A stretch of 64,000 nt of DNA from Procambarus clarkii. Taxonomy: Eukaryota > Arthropoda > Malacostraca > Decapoda > Cambaridae. Below the pieces are notes generated by a model. It was not told the origin of the DNA. It saw only the letters and a program-made list of their open reading frames with translations, and made no database searches. The translations under genes were made by a program, and so were the position numbers. Positions 45,601 through 54,739 of this stretch are shown here, piece after piece (the first letter of the stretch is position 1; each line of letters starts with the position of its first letter). The stretch spans positions 8,997,330 to 9,061,329 of the forward strand of contig NC_091209.1 in assembly GCF_040958095.1 (NCBI RefSeq). Reading direction: 5' to 3'.

Positions 45601-48600
45601 ATGTGTTCAGTGAGTGACTCTTCCATCTTTAAGTTCTGGTAACGTTGGTGCTCCTGATACTATAGTGATTCGTGATGAGCATAGTGCTGATGGTCGTCTG
45701 ACTGAGCCTGTACCTACAGGAGGGTGTGCTCCAGATGGGACTGTTGAAGCACCCATGTGAGGTGGGTTGAGAAGTGCATTTGCAAGCTTCGGTCGAGTTG
45801 GAGAGAAGTGCACGAGAAGTGGGGTGTGGTGGCTTCCAGTATAGGATGTTCTGGGGGTATGGATTGTGTGGGTGTGAGGATAGTGAGTTATTTGTCCTAT
45901 CAGGTACCATGAGAGAGGTGGGACCGGATCAACCCGGTGTTGAGGCCGGCCTGTGGTTGGTGTGGTGGTGGAAGGCTGCTCTCGACACGACTGTGATGCG
46001 GGTGACCAACCCGTTCTCGCAAATTTAATAAGTCAATATTGACTTATTAAATATGTGCATAGGTGACATACTTAACATAATAGTTTCCCTTGAAAAGCTT
46101 CATAGAAAACACCGACCTTACCTAACCTACTTAGTATGTTAAGATAAGCATCTTATTGCTTCGTAATTACAATTATTACCTAACCTATACCTATAATAGG
46201 TTAAGTAACAATTGTAATTACGAAGCTATAAGATGCTTATTTTAACATACTAAGTAGGTTAGGTAAGGTCGGTGTTTTCTATGAAGCTTTTCAAGGGAAA
46301 CTATTATGTTTAGTATGTCACCTATGCACGCAAATAATAAGTCAATATTGACTTATTAAATTTGCGAGAACGGGTTGGGGTGACACAGGCACCTCCCGGC
46401 TGTTCGTGGGATACGTCGGCTCCAGGAGAAGGGTGTTGTTGATGGTGGGGAGGGGAGGGAAAGTTCCCAGAGGGCATCAACGACCGCCTAATGACGCTCC
46501 AGCTCCCATTTTGAAATAAGAGTGCATCGCTGATCAGTGCGTATGCCCAAACGTTGACCAACCTAGATGACAAGTTATCTGAGGAACTCTACAACCTCTT
46601 TACAGCACACTCGGATATTATTATCCTCCGGGACTTCAACGCCAGAGTAGGGACAGACCACAATACTCCGGAGTGATAAATATATACATTTCTTTCTTTA
46701 CACATGCAATATATATTGTGGTTTGTAATATTCTCATCCAGTCATTTGATGGGTATACCAATAAGGGTTGGGCCCCAACATGGACCCTCTCATTCTCTAG
46801 TCATTCATTTCCGATAAGCACGCCCCCTTTTTTTTGTTTTAACCATTGTTTGATCCACACTAATATTCTACCATTTATTCCATATACCTGTAATTTCCTT
46901 TGAAATCTTTGTGGTACCTTATCAAAAGCTTCAGCAAAGACAGTGTATACTACATCAACTGGAAGTCGTTTCTGAATACTTGGTTACCGTTTACAAAAAT
47001 GTGAGCAGGTTTGCAAGGCTGGATCTAATTTTAGAAAACCTGTGTTGCATGGATATATATCAGAACTGAGGAAAATAGTCGACTGTGCTCCTTGAGTAGT
47101 TACTTGTTAGGTATTAAGTGGAACTTTAATATTTTAAGCAATTTAAAAAATATATATATTTTATATATTATAGTACCAACAGTGACAATTGGACTATTAT
47201 TTAAACAATTTGTTTAAAAAAAAGAATCGCGAATGTAGAATATTATAAATATTACAGCAGATGAACGCTGGCTTGAGGCTAGTGTGGTGTGGCTTGAGGC
47301 TAGTGTGGTGTGGCCTGAGGCTAGTGTGGTGTGGCCTGACACATGTACTCTTGACAGATGAATAATGCAGCAATACTTCCTATGACAGAGAAGAAACTAA
47401 CAACAGATGGGCTGGAGCTGACAATGGCCACCAACCATTTTGGACACTTTCTTCTCACCAATATGCTGTTGGGTAAGTCAAATTGGAGTGACCTTTCTTG
47501 AAGGTGTCTGCTACATAACCTGGTTAGTGAACTTTGTGTGAGCTCGTTCCTGTTAATTGGCGTGGGCTGCCATCCACGACTCTCCTGACCTTGCTAGTAG
47601 ATTTGCAAAGGGGTAAATATGCACGATATAAAATTCTGAGCAACTATCCACATGCTGAAGCCAGAATTTGGACATTATGGAGGAAGACGCCATAACTTGT
47701 AGACATCTCTGCCCTTCCTGTCATCACTGGGCTTTATACTGTTAGGACCAGTATCCTTGCTAGACTAGTTTTTGTAATTTCTTTGACCTTTTTGGTGTTG
47801 CATCGTCTGACAGCCTGTGAGCTTGTCTCTCCTCATTACTACTTGCTTCCCTGATGCGCTTGTTACATTATAATGTTATACCTGAATGGTGAGTCACGTG
47901 GGTCGTGCACTCTGCAGCAGGTGCTGAGTGCAAGCAAGCACGGGGTCCAAGCAACTGGGCAAGCCTATATAATGAAGTCGGGTCTAATGGGAGGATTTCT
48001 TAACGTTCAAAAAGTTTATTAACTCATTTAAAGTATTGTGGCTACTTTTTTTTAATCTAGATTTTTATTAAAAAGTTTTTATTAAAATCCGAATAACTTA
48101 TCAACCCCACACACGTACACGCACAAGGAACTTCGTAACACCACCAACATGAGTTCAGGGATGCCAAATCTTTCCTCACAGGCTTAGCAGAATTCTATGA
48201 CCAGGTGACAAAGATTAAACAAGACAAAGAAGTGCGGGCAGACTGCATTTTCTCAGACTGTCGGAAAGCCTTTGACACAGTACCCATAAGAGGCTGGTAC
48301 ATAAGCTGGAGAAACAGGCAAGAGTAACTGGTAGGGTGCTCCAGTGGATAAGGGAGTACCTAAGCAATAGGAAGCAGTTACTGTGAGGAGTGAGACCTCA
48401 GACAGGCGTGAAGTCACAAGCGGAGTCCCACAGGGTTCTGTACTCGGTCTTATCCTGTTTCTGATATACGTAAATGATCTCCCAGAGGGTATAGACTCAT
48501 TCCTCTCGATGTTTGCTGATGATGCCTAAATTATGAGACGGATTAAGTCAGAGGACAGCATGAGGCTTCAGCGTTACATACGGCCAAAAATTGTCGTATT

Positions 48601-51600
48601 AGAGAATGTAAGCGGCTGGCAAAAGTGACGTAATGTCCCGTTTTCTGTTTTGGGTCCTGTGGTAAATTAGGAGAGGAGACTTTACCATTTTCTTTACGTT
48701 AACCTTAGGAGGACACGCTGGGGTATTTGCAGGGCGGGCTTATGTAATTTAGGCAGAGTAGAAATATCTGGCTTGAACCCCAGCCACAGTTTAGTGTAGC
48801 CACCACCACCACCACCTGCCCCAGCAACAGTGTAGTGTAGCCACCACCACCACCACCTGCCCCAGCAACAGTGTAGTGTAGCCACCACCACCACCACCTG
48901 CCCCAGCAACAGTGTAGCCACCACCACCACCATCACCACCTGCCCCAGCAACAGTGTAGTGTAGCCACCACCACCACCTGCTCCAGCAACAGTGTAGTGT
49001 AGCCACCACCACCACCACCACCACCACCTGCTCCAGCAACAGTGTAGTGTAGCCACCACCACCACCACCACCACCTGCTCCAGCAACAGTGTAGTGTAGC
49101 CCCCACCACCACCACCACCACCACCTGCTCCAGCAACAGTGTAGTGTAGCCACCACCACCTGCCCCAGCAACAGTGTAGTGTAGCCACCACCACCTGCTC
49201 CAGCAACAGTGTAGTGTAGCCACCACCACCACCACCACCACCTGCTCCAGCAACAGTGTAGTGTAGCCCCCACCACCACCACCACCACCACCACCTGCTC
49301 CAGCAACAGTGTAGTGTAGCCACCACCACCACCACCACCACCACCTGCCCCAGCAACAGTGTAGTGTAGCCACCACCACCTGCCCCAGCAACAGTGTAGT
49401 GTAGCCACCACCACCTGCCCCAGCAACAGTGTAGTGTAGCCACCACCACCTGCTCCAGCAACAGTGTAGTGTAGCCACCACCACCACCACCACCACCACC
49501 TGCCCCAGCAACAGTGTAGTGTAGCCACCACCACCTGCTCCAGCAACAGTGTAGTGTAGCCACCACCACCACCACCACCACCTGCTCCAGCAACAGTGTA
49601 GTGTAGCCCCCACCACCACCACCACCCCCACCACCACCACCCCCACCACCACCACCTGCTCCAGCAACAGTGTAGTGTAGCCACCACCACCACCACCACC
49701 TGCCCCAGCAACAGTGTAGTGTAGCCACCACCACCACCACCACCTGCCCCAGCAACAGTGTAGTGTAGCCACCACCACCACCACCACCACCACCTGCCCC
49801 AGCAACAGTGTAGTGTAGCCACCACCACCTGTAGGCTTCAGAGGGTTAGAAACATTTTGGAACGTCACTGATGTATACAAGAAAGCTGATCGGCTACCCG
49901 GCGTTACCCGGGTCTCCCAATCTCCTCCATTTCGGATGTCCAAACCACAGATCAGAAACTAATACTCAACAATACCCCAAGACCAGGGAGCCGGTCGGCC
50001 GAGCAGACAGCACGCTGGACTTGTGATCCTGTGGTCCTGGGTTCGATCCCAGGCGCCGGCGAGAAACAATGGGCAAAGTTTTTCACCCTATGCCCCTGTT
50101 ACCTAGCAGTAAAAAAGGTACCTGTGTGTTAGTCAGCTGTCACGGGCTGCTTCCTGGGGGTGGAGGCCTGGTCGAGGACCGGGCCGCGGGGACACTGAAA
50201 AGCCCCGAAATCATCTCAAGATAACCTCAAGAAGATAACCCCCCCCCCCTACCTACCTGCCTGAAGGCTGGAGATGTAAATTCAGTCACCGTTAGCATCG
50301 TTGGATCAACATCAGTACAATCAAACCCACATTTTACATTTCCTCGGAGTTTGGTATTCTGAGTGTAGCTGGTCCTTCTTAAAGCAGGGCAAAGGGGGGG
50401 GGGGGAGGGGGCCTCGACGTGAACCAGCCTATGACACTGCATACAGTCACAAGTCACCCTGCAGAGTTTGAGGCTATCTTCAAGCGTCTGGCGTATAATC
50501 TCAGACAAATTGAGACATTTTCTTTATGCCAATAAGTCCTAAAATGGTCCCTTTCTTTAACACGTAAGGATAGGAACAGACAACTTCTGACTCTTATTAG
50601 CATGTTGAGAGCATTACCTTCCCATAGCTCATGGTAAGCCTTACCCCATTAAATTTCCCTGGAACACGACTCGCCAATTGGTTAACGACTAGGGGCCAGA
50701 TTCACGAACCAGTTACACAAGCACTTTTGAACGTATACATCTTTCCTCAATCTTTGACTTTGGCTTTGGTTACATTTATTACAGTTTACAAGCATGAAAT
50801 CTTCCCAATCAATTCTTATTGTTATAAACAGCCTCCTGGTGCTTCGGAGCTCATTAAATGTTTAGTAATTATAAACAAAGCCGCCAAAGATTGAGTAAAG
50901 ATGTACAGGTTCGCAAGTGCTTGCATAACTGCTTCGTGACTCTGGCCCTGGTACCCAATTACTGCTGGGTGAACAGAGGTGAACACTTACTGGCGTCTAG
51001 CCAATCCTCCCAGGGCCAGACTAGAACCCAGCAAATCTACAGTTACCACTGTACCACCGAAGGCTATCGTTAACGGGATAGGTCGTGGACAACGTCCACG
51101 ACCATCAAAATAGATGTCTTGGATATAAAGTTGCTTTTAATATTAAACCCCCCTGGTAATACCAGCACATGATATCTTTTTAGGCAATAAGAAGTGCAAT
51201 AACATCAAAGATATGTTATCGTTTTACACTGAATCACATGCCAAGTGATCCTATCATAGACTATTATACCTTTTAAATCCCCAGGTCTACTGAAAGCCAG
51301 CGCCCCAAGTAGGATCATCAACGTATCTTCCCGCCAACATCTCGCCCGCCAGACGTTTGATTCAGACGACCTAAACTATGAGAAGACGCCATACCCCGGC
51401 TGCACTGCTGTCTACGGTGACACCAAGCTCGCAAACGTCCTCTTCACAGTGGAACTTTCCCGGAAGCTGCGCGACACACGTGAGTTAGTCAAATTGAAAA
51501 CCTCAACCTATGTGGAATCCCCAGTGTGGAATCTGGCTTACCTGTTCATCTCTACCCCGCAGGTGTGACAGCGAACAGCGTTCACCCGGGAGTGGTCTCG

Positions 51601-52284
51601 ACGGAGATATTGAATAAAGGAGGAGGAACCCGGCTTCTCCCGTACTATTTCGGCTGGCCAGTGTGGCTCATGGGAAAAGTATTTTATCTACTTAAAGTGC
51701 TTTTGTCCAATCTGTTGCACAAACGAATAGTGCATTTGAAAAAATCCACAAGGGCCATGATGAGGCAATGAGTCACAATAACGTGGCTGAAGTAGTTTGA
51801 CTAGACCACACACTAGAAGGTGAAGGGACGACGATGTTTCGGTCCATCCTGGATTATTCTCAAGTCGATTGTCAAGTAAAGTCGAAACGACGTCGTCCCT
51901 TCACTTTCTAGTGTGTGGTCTGGTCAAATCCACCCTTGTGGATTTGTTAATTTGCTATATCACGTTATTGTGATTTGTGTGAATAATGCTTTAATTATAA
52001 TTTTGAAAAATATATAAAATGAACCCATTTATCTGCACGTCTTAAATGATAAAATTATTTATAAAGGATGCAGAACTTGGCGCCCAGACGTTGATCTACC
52101 TGGCAGTGTCGGAGGAAGTAGACGGCATCAGTGGGAAGTACTTCGTTGACTGTAAGGTGAGCTGGCGAACGATGTGGTTTACATCCATCTGGCAGCATTA
52201 ATGTTATAAAGCTTTGTGCCATTTTCTGTTGACTCTTCCCTTTTATAGGACGTACTGATGCCCCAACCTTCTAAACAAACGTGA
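39480..52284 (+). CDS. Retinol-dehydrogenase-like short-chain dehydrogenase (SDR), 8 exons
   Basis: Joined exons 39480-39624, 40059-40151, 40517-40641, 47358-47472, 51285-51479, 51563-51696, 52067-52156 and 52249-52284 give 310 residues with every intron GT-AG and the frame kept. Residues 3-23 are a hydrophobic N-terminal anchor. TGASAGIG (44-51) is the nucleotide-binding turn and ILACRN (66-71) fits NADP(H) preference. NNAA (123-126) replaces the usual NNAG. The catalytic residues are Asn147, Ser175, Tyr203 and Lys207 (YGDTK), and HPG is at 232-234. Family members of the RDH11/12/13/14 type reduce or oxidise retinoids and other carbonyls at membranes; the substrate here is inferred. The length is close to the usual 310-330 residues. 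The last exon gives a short, unusual C-terminus. Start: ATG in an A-rich context, no upstream in-frame exon seen. The gene is expanded to 12.8 kb by repeats in introns 3 and 4. Confidence 0.9.
39838..39960 (+). mobile_element. I-like LINE 3' UTR fragment in intron 1
   Basis: The words tagcgccctcgga, cacattcgatggtgctacat, agccttctcag and ttggtgcc match the 3' ends at 60620-60710 and 61625-61690, followed by gataattactta. It is a 5'-truncated relic. Confidence 0.7.
40059..40151 (+). CDS. Dehydrogenase exon 2
   Basis: 93 nt after acceptor ttcctggcag. It completes [20 protein letters not shown] and CRN, with donor gtattt, phase 1. Confidence 0.9.
40517..40641 (+). CDS. Dehydrogenase exon 3
   Basis: 125 nt after acceptor cacactttcag, with donor gtaagg. 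It encodes the [20 protein letters not shown] segment, including the LDxSDxxSVR motif typical of the family. Confidence 0.9.
41131..41219 (-). mobile_element. tRNA-headed SINE (family E), minus copy of inverted pair
   Basis: Minus-strand head atgtcgtagctcagtcgatt, B-box-like cttcgaatcctcg, then cttgtggatttgttcat. It faces a plus-strand copy at 41266-41375 across an A-rich spacer. The pair sits in intron 3. Confidence 0.85.
41266..41375 (+). mobile_element. tRNA-headed SINE (family E), plus copy of inverted pair
   Basis: Plus-strand head catgtcgtagctcagtcgat, B-box-like ggttcgaatccc, then tgtggatttgttcatttgat and the tail ctattgtgatttgtgtg. The composite is flanked by the 10-bp direct repeat cagtagatct (41118-41127 and 41380-41389). 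Confidence 0.85.
41376..43148. other. Intron 3, repeat-poor part
   Basis: About 1.8 kb of AT-rich intron. A short duplication of acaggtgttagtccata lies near 41499-41533. Open frames of 62 and 74 codons (41901 and 42627) have no motifs, no splice context and are not called. Confidence 0.6.
43149..44922. repeat. 1.8-kb C-run minisatellite in intron 3
   Basis: About 50 units of gttttttccagggaggtggc (or ggtacggc) followed by cgac and a C run of 5-15, so unit length varies from about 31 to 42 bp. Long proline- or glycine-rich frames on both strands come from the repeat alone. The minus (template) strand carries regular G runs. Confidence 0.96.
45385..45625 (+). pseudogene. Retroelement gag fragment with altered zinc knuckle
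   Basis: Plus-strand reading gives [20 protein letters not shown], a stop, then [18 protein letters not shown]. The Cys spacing matches a CCHC knuckle (C-x2-C-x4-H-x4-C) with the His replaced by Tyr. It is in intron 3 and has at least one stop. A LINE or LTR gag origin is inferred. Confidence 0.45.
46006..46378. mobile_element. 373-bp near-perfect palindrome (foldback/MITE)
   Basis: The outer arms ccaacccgttctcgcaaatt and their inverse close the element. Inside are the self-complementary taataagtcaatattgactt, gtgacatac, ccttgaaaagcttcatagaa, cttacctaacctacttagta, and a short loop around 46170-46200. It is non-coding and located in intron 3. Confidence 0.88.
46476..46676 (+). pseudogene. RTE/craniofacial-type LINE endonuclease fragment
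   Basis: The frame reads [12 protein letters not shown], a stop, [29 protein letters not shown], then [16 protein letters not shown]. The block GDFNARVG is the conserved DFN motif of AP-endonuclease domains in LINEs; here G has become R. One internal stop and no RT follow, so it is a fragment. Confidence 0.7.
46677..47268. other. Intron 3, unassigned AT-rich part
   Basis: About 590 bp with no clear feature. Confidence 0.5.
47269..47340. repeat. 21-bp tandem repeat (ggcttgaggctagtgtggtgt)
   Basis: Three and a half imperfect copies ending only about 17 bp upstream of the exon 4 acceptor. Confidence 0.88.
47358..47472 (+). CDS. Dehydrogenase exon 4
   Basis: 115 nt after acceptor ctcttgacag, with donor gtaagt, phase 1. 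It encodes [20 protein letters not shown] and then [15 protein letters not shown], including the catalytic Asn of the TNHFGHF motif. Confidence 0.92.
47473..48147. other. Intron 4, proximal unassigned part
   Basis: About 675 bp without a recognised feature. Confidence 0.5.
48148..48575 (+). pseudogene. CR1/Jockey-type LINE reverse-transcriptase fragment
   Basis: The plus strand encodes [20 protein letters not shown], then [13 protein letters not shown] (motif A, DxxxAFD), [20 protein letters not shown] (motif B) and MFADDA (catalytic FADD box). Frame changes and stops (for example after FADDA) mark it as dead. It sits in intron 4 in the sense orientation. Confidence 0.85.
48797..49832. repeat. 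1.0-kb variable minisatellite in intron 4
   Basis: About 23 units share cagcaacagtgtagtgtagc followed by a (CAC/CCA) run of 2 to 9 trinucleotides and tgcccc or tgctcc. The variable trinucleotide length gives units of 33-60 bp, so all three minus frames are open in places. The gene-sense strand is C/A-rich. Confidence 0.96.
49986..50240 (+). mobile_element. SINE family A, full length, in intron 4
   Basis: Starts gggagccggtcggccgagca, with B-box ggttcgatccc, and the common body and tail. It ends cctcaagaagataacc then a C run. It is in the same orientation as the host gene. Confidence 0.9.
50241..50691. other. Intron 4, unassigned
   Basis: Contains a G run at 50395-50404. No gene or clear repeat is seen. 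Confidence 0.5.
50692..50948. mobile_element. Foldback/MITE-like element, copy in intron 4
   Basis: Begins ggggccagattcacgaacca and ends with its inverse (cgtgactctggccc). The centre has agcctcctggtgcttcggag as in the 6262-6576 copy. A (g)actag word abuts the left end; ctag also abuts the right end of the 6262-6576 copy. Confidence 0.82.
50950..51073 (-). mobile_element. tRNA-headed SINE (family F) fragment
   Basis: On the minus strand the sequence tagccttcggtggtacagtg continues to gtaactgtagatttgctggg and ttctagtctggccctggga, a tRNA-like head with A-box and B-box-like parts. The body ends at cagcagtaattgggtacc. Confidence 0.65.
51285..51479 (+). CDS. Dehydrogenase exon 5 (catalytic Ser, Tyr, Lys)
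   Basis: 195 nt after acceptor aaatccccag, with donor gtgagt, phase 1. It encodes [14 protein letters not shown] and [20 protein letters not shown], carrying the catalytic Ser and the YxxxK pair. Confidence 0.93.
51563..51696 (+). CDS. Dehydrogenase exon 6
   Basis: 134 nt after acceptor ctaccccgcag. It encodes [17 protein letters not shown] and ends FYLLK, which joins well to exon 7 DAELGAQ by comparison with the family pattern. The donor (aaa|gtgctt) is weak. Reading through instead adds 24 codons, ending at TGA 51769-51771 inside SINE-derived sequence. Confidence 0.8.
51738..51995. mobile_element. SINE E-like fragments around a foldback repeat in intron 6
   Basis: aaatccacaagggccatgat at the left and cttgtggatttgttaatttg at the right are family E SINE parts. 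Between them, 51796-51927 is an inverted repeat: gaccacacactagaaggtga facing tcactttctagtgtgtggtc. Non-coding. Confidence 0.7.
52067..52156 (+). CDS. Dehydrogenase exon 7
   Basis: 90 nt after acceptor atttataaag, with donor gtgagc, phase 0. It encodes [20 protein letters not shown] and [10 protein letters not shown], the conserved C-terminal GAQTxIYLAV...SGKYFxDC block. Confidence 0.92.
52249..52284 (+). CDS. Dehydrogenase exon 8 (short C-terminus)
   Basis: After acceptor cttttatag, the frame reads [11 protein letters not shown] and stops at TGA. Family members usually continue with a longer tail containing a LW-type motif, so either this is a shortened C-terminus or another 3' exon is used. 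A T-rich stretch with iterated cttgcattcatcc words follows (52330-52480). Confidence 0.6.
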   Translation, partial: DVLMPQPSKQT

Positions 52285-52504
52285 CTTGACTTAAGCTTTG
52301 CCCCCTGTTGCTTATGCCTACCCCCACCTTTTCTTATTCTTACCTTTTAACTTATCTTATTCTTACATTCATCCTATTCTTTCTTTATGCTTGCATTCAT
52401 CCTATTTCTTTATGCTTGCATTCATCCTTTTCTTACATAATTCTTATATTCATCCTATTATTACCTTCTCCTCACCTCACTCTTTTACCCGCTCCTCGCC
52501 TTAC

Positions 52505-52575
52505 CTGTTGTTGTTTTAGATTTAGTTACTCAGAACGAAATATCCATGTAGCACGGGCTATGGTGAGCCCGTAAT
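52505..52575 (+). repeat. Dispersed repeat (gatttagttactcagaa family), copy 3
   Basis: Same sequence as 5329-5412: gttgttttagatttagttac, tcagaacgaaa, catgtagcacgggctatggt, gagcccgt. Confidence 0.65.
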
Positions 52576-52774
52576 TGAGTTTGGTTATTCGCGATAACCT
52601 TGTTACTGCGATATTTCGATCAAACTTTTAAATGGAGGTGGGGGGGGGGGTGTTCCTTTTTCCCGTTTCTTTTTCGCTTCTGTTTTAGTGCACTGGTTTT
52701 AGTATTGTTTTAATAACATTATCTTGGTGGCGGATGTAGGTGCACAGTGTTCACTAGTGTGTCTCATTCCTAAA

Positions 52775-52992
52775 CTGCTTTTCTAATCATTATAATCGCT
52801 GTGCAATTTGCATCTAATGCAGCTGTTGTCGTTGGATTAATGTTGAGTTTGATGCGCAGGGCTTCAGTTGCTTCACATTCCAGTAAGTAGTGCAATAGTG
52901 GCGTCTGCTTCTGTGCCACAGATATGACACTTCAACTAATGGGTATATTATCTCCCAGCAGCACTTGTAACCAAGTCTGAGTCTGTGTATAC
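52775..52992 (-). pseudogene. LINE C-terminal zinc-finger region fragment
   Basis: Minus strand, with a frameshift: WLQVLLGDNIPIS, CHICGTEADATI, HYLLECEATEALRIKLNI. The CxxC...HxxxxC pattern is the C-terminal CCHC domain of many LINE ORF2 proteins. It lies just downstream of the dehydrogenase gene in the antisense direction. Confidence 0.6.
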
Positions 52993-53104
52993 TTGCTCCT
53001 CACCTCACTCTTTTTACCTGTTCCTCACACAAGACTTAATAACACTCCAGGATGGAGTGAAACGTTGTCGCTTCAAAAAGATTAAGACACAGAAAAAGAC
53101 TTAA

Positions 53105-53215
53105 GACTGCACAATAGCTTGGGCGATAGAGCTTCGACCTCACACACGTGGAGTCCATGGTTCGAGCCTCTTACAGCCCAGGTGAATGGAATGTCGTCGC
53201 TTCTCCATCTTCTGA
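53105..53215 (+). mobile_element. tRNA-headed SINE-like fragment (family G)
   Basis: atagcttgggcgatagagct (A-box-like) and atggttcgagcctctt (B-box-like) are spaced as in a tRNA, followed by acagcccaggtgaatgg. No other copy is in this window. Confidence 0.5.
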
Positions 53216-54024
53216 GGTGTGGTTTGGTCATCATCAAATAAAAAAAACTACTGTATATAGAAGTGTAAAGGGGTAAACAATACTAAAAGAGAAGCCAGCC
53301 AACATTAGTGAGGATGTTAAGAAATATAACAAATGTACAATATAAAGGTGATAGGCTATGCCTGTCTATATTGGATTCCATAATGTAACAATTAATAAAG
53401 TAGTTTTTAACATGATACAAAGAAGTAATTTGGTAAAACTACTAGAACAGAACATATAGTAAATGGTTTTTAAAAGTAGTAAAGTTTAATGGGGCAAACA
53501 CTTAAAAATAAACACGCATGTCCTATATGATCTTAAGTAATTTTTCAAATGTAGGTGTAATAATTAGATGACGATGAAGAAAGGACAAATCTTCATTTTT
53601 TTTTAAGCTATCAGGAACACAAGAATATCTCATTGAGCAAAATGTAAGTGAAATGAGTATCTTTTGAACTGGTTGGGAGACGCAAAACTTTGAATTATAA
53701 TTGAAAAACTATCCAACTATTGCCTTGTTCAAAAATAAAAATAAAAAAGTACCTAATTTCATCTTCATAGTTTCCTATCTAGTGCTTTAAACTCTCACTA
53801 TATCTAGTGCTTTAAACTCTCACTATATCTAGTGCTACCCAATCCCCCACTATGTACCTAAGCCATACAACTTTACCACTGTCATCATTGTTTTCACCTT
53901 ATATCGTGGTTGTTATATTGACGCATATCTTATTGCATTACACCTTGAAATAGTTCTCAAATTATGCTACCATGTACTTGTTTATAACCCTTAAATTTTA
54001 CTTTAATGTATCTACTAATCTGTC
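53216..54024. other. Unassigned AT-rich stretch with a 25-bp duplication
   Basis: 53775-53835 holds two and a half copies of tatctagtgctttaaactct plus cacta. The rest is featureless. Confidence 0.6.
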
Positions 54025-54476
54025 AAATTTTCTTACAATGTTTCCCTCCATTGTGTTTCCTTGTCGTGGTGAGGGGGCTCGTGTACACCTCTCTGGGACC
54101 GGTGAGGGATGCCTCCGCCCCTTTCCTGTCCCTCTTTGGGAGTTGTACATGCAAATGAACACAAACGTAAGGGACTTGAGTCATCGGACCGCCCACTGGA
54201 GGGGTCGCCCGTGAAGGGCTGCCCCAAGTTGATGGCTGGGTGTCCAGGCTGGGGTGAAAGGGAGAATAAGGTCTTTGAACCAGTGTAGGAGAATGGACGA
54301 AACAGTAAGACTCTACTGTTAAAAAAGGGAGGTCCGCTGGGCACTACGCACCCCTTCCTGCACTGGCCCATGTTTAGTCTCCCTGGCTGTCCTGGTAGGT
54401 GGTATTCCTTGGTTTCAGGCCACCAGACACTTTAAAATACATGATATATGGATACTGACACGACCTCTTACCCAGA

Positions 54477-54700
54477 CTCATGGGGTGGGCGATCAGGCCC
54501 CTGCGTCGAACTGTGATGGAAGACCGGGTTCTGTAGCCCCCACAACATTGGGCCCAGACCGGACTACTACCCACCTCCTCTCTCCCCTCCCTCCCTCTAT
54601 GGTAGGGACGAGCCCCAAGCCCCCAGCGGCGACTACCTCGTCCTCTGGCACAATTCCATCTCTCAATGTGACTACTGTGCCTTTTAACCTCTCTCTCTGT
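54477..54700 (+). pseudogene. I-like LINE ORF1, N-terminal part
   Basis: MGDQAPASNCDGRPGSVAPT and PSMVGTSPKPPAATTSSSGT match in order the N-terminus of the intact ORF1 at 63407-64000 (GVGDQAPES...GRPGSVASA...VGSSPKPPVVTTSS). The frame breaks at a tctgtctg microsatellite. Confidence 0.8.
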
Positions 54701-54739
54701 GTCTTTCTGTCAGTTTGTCTGTCTGTCTGTCTGTCTGTA

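Noticed and set aside
48694-49943. Gly/Val/Trp-rich minus-strand frames of about 340-350 codons
   Set aside because: Derived from the intron 4 CCA minisatellite; three frames overlap.
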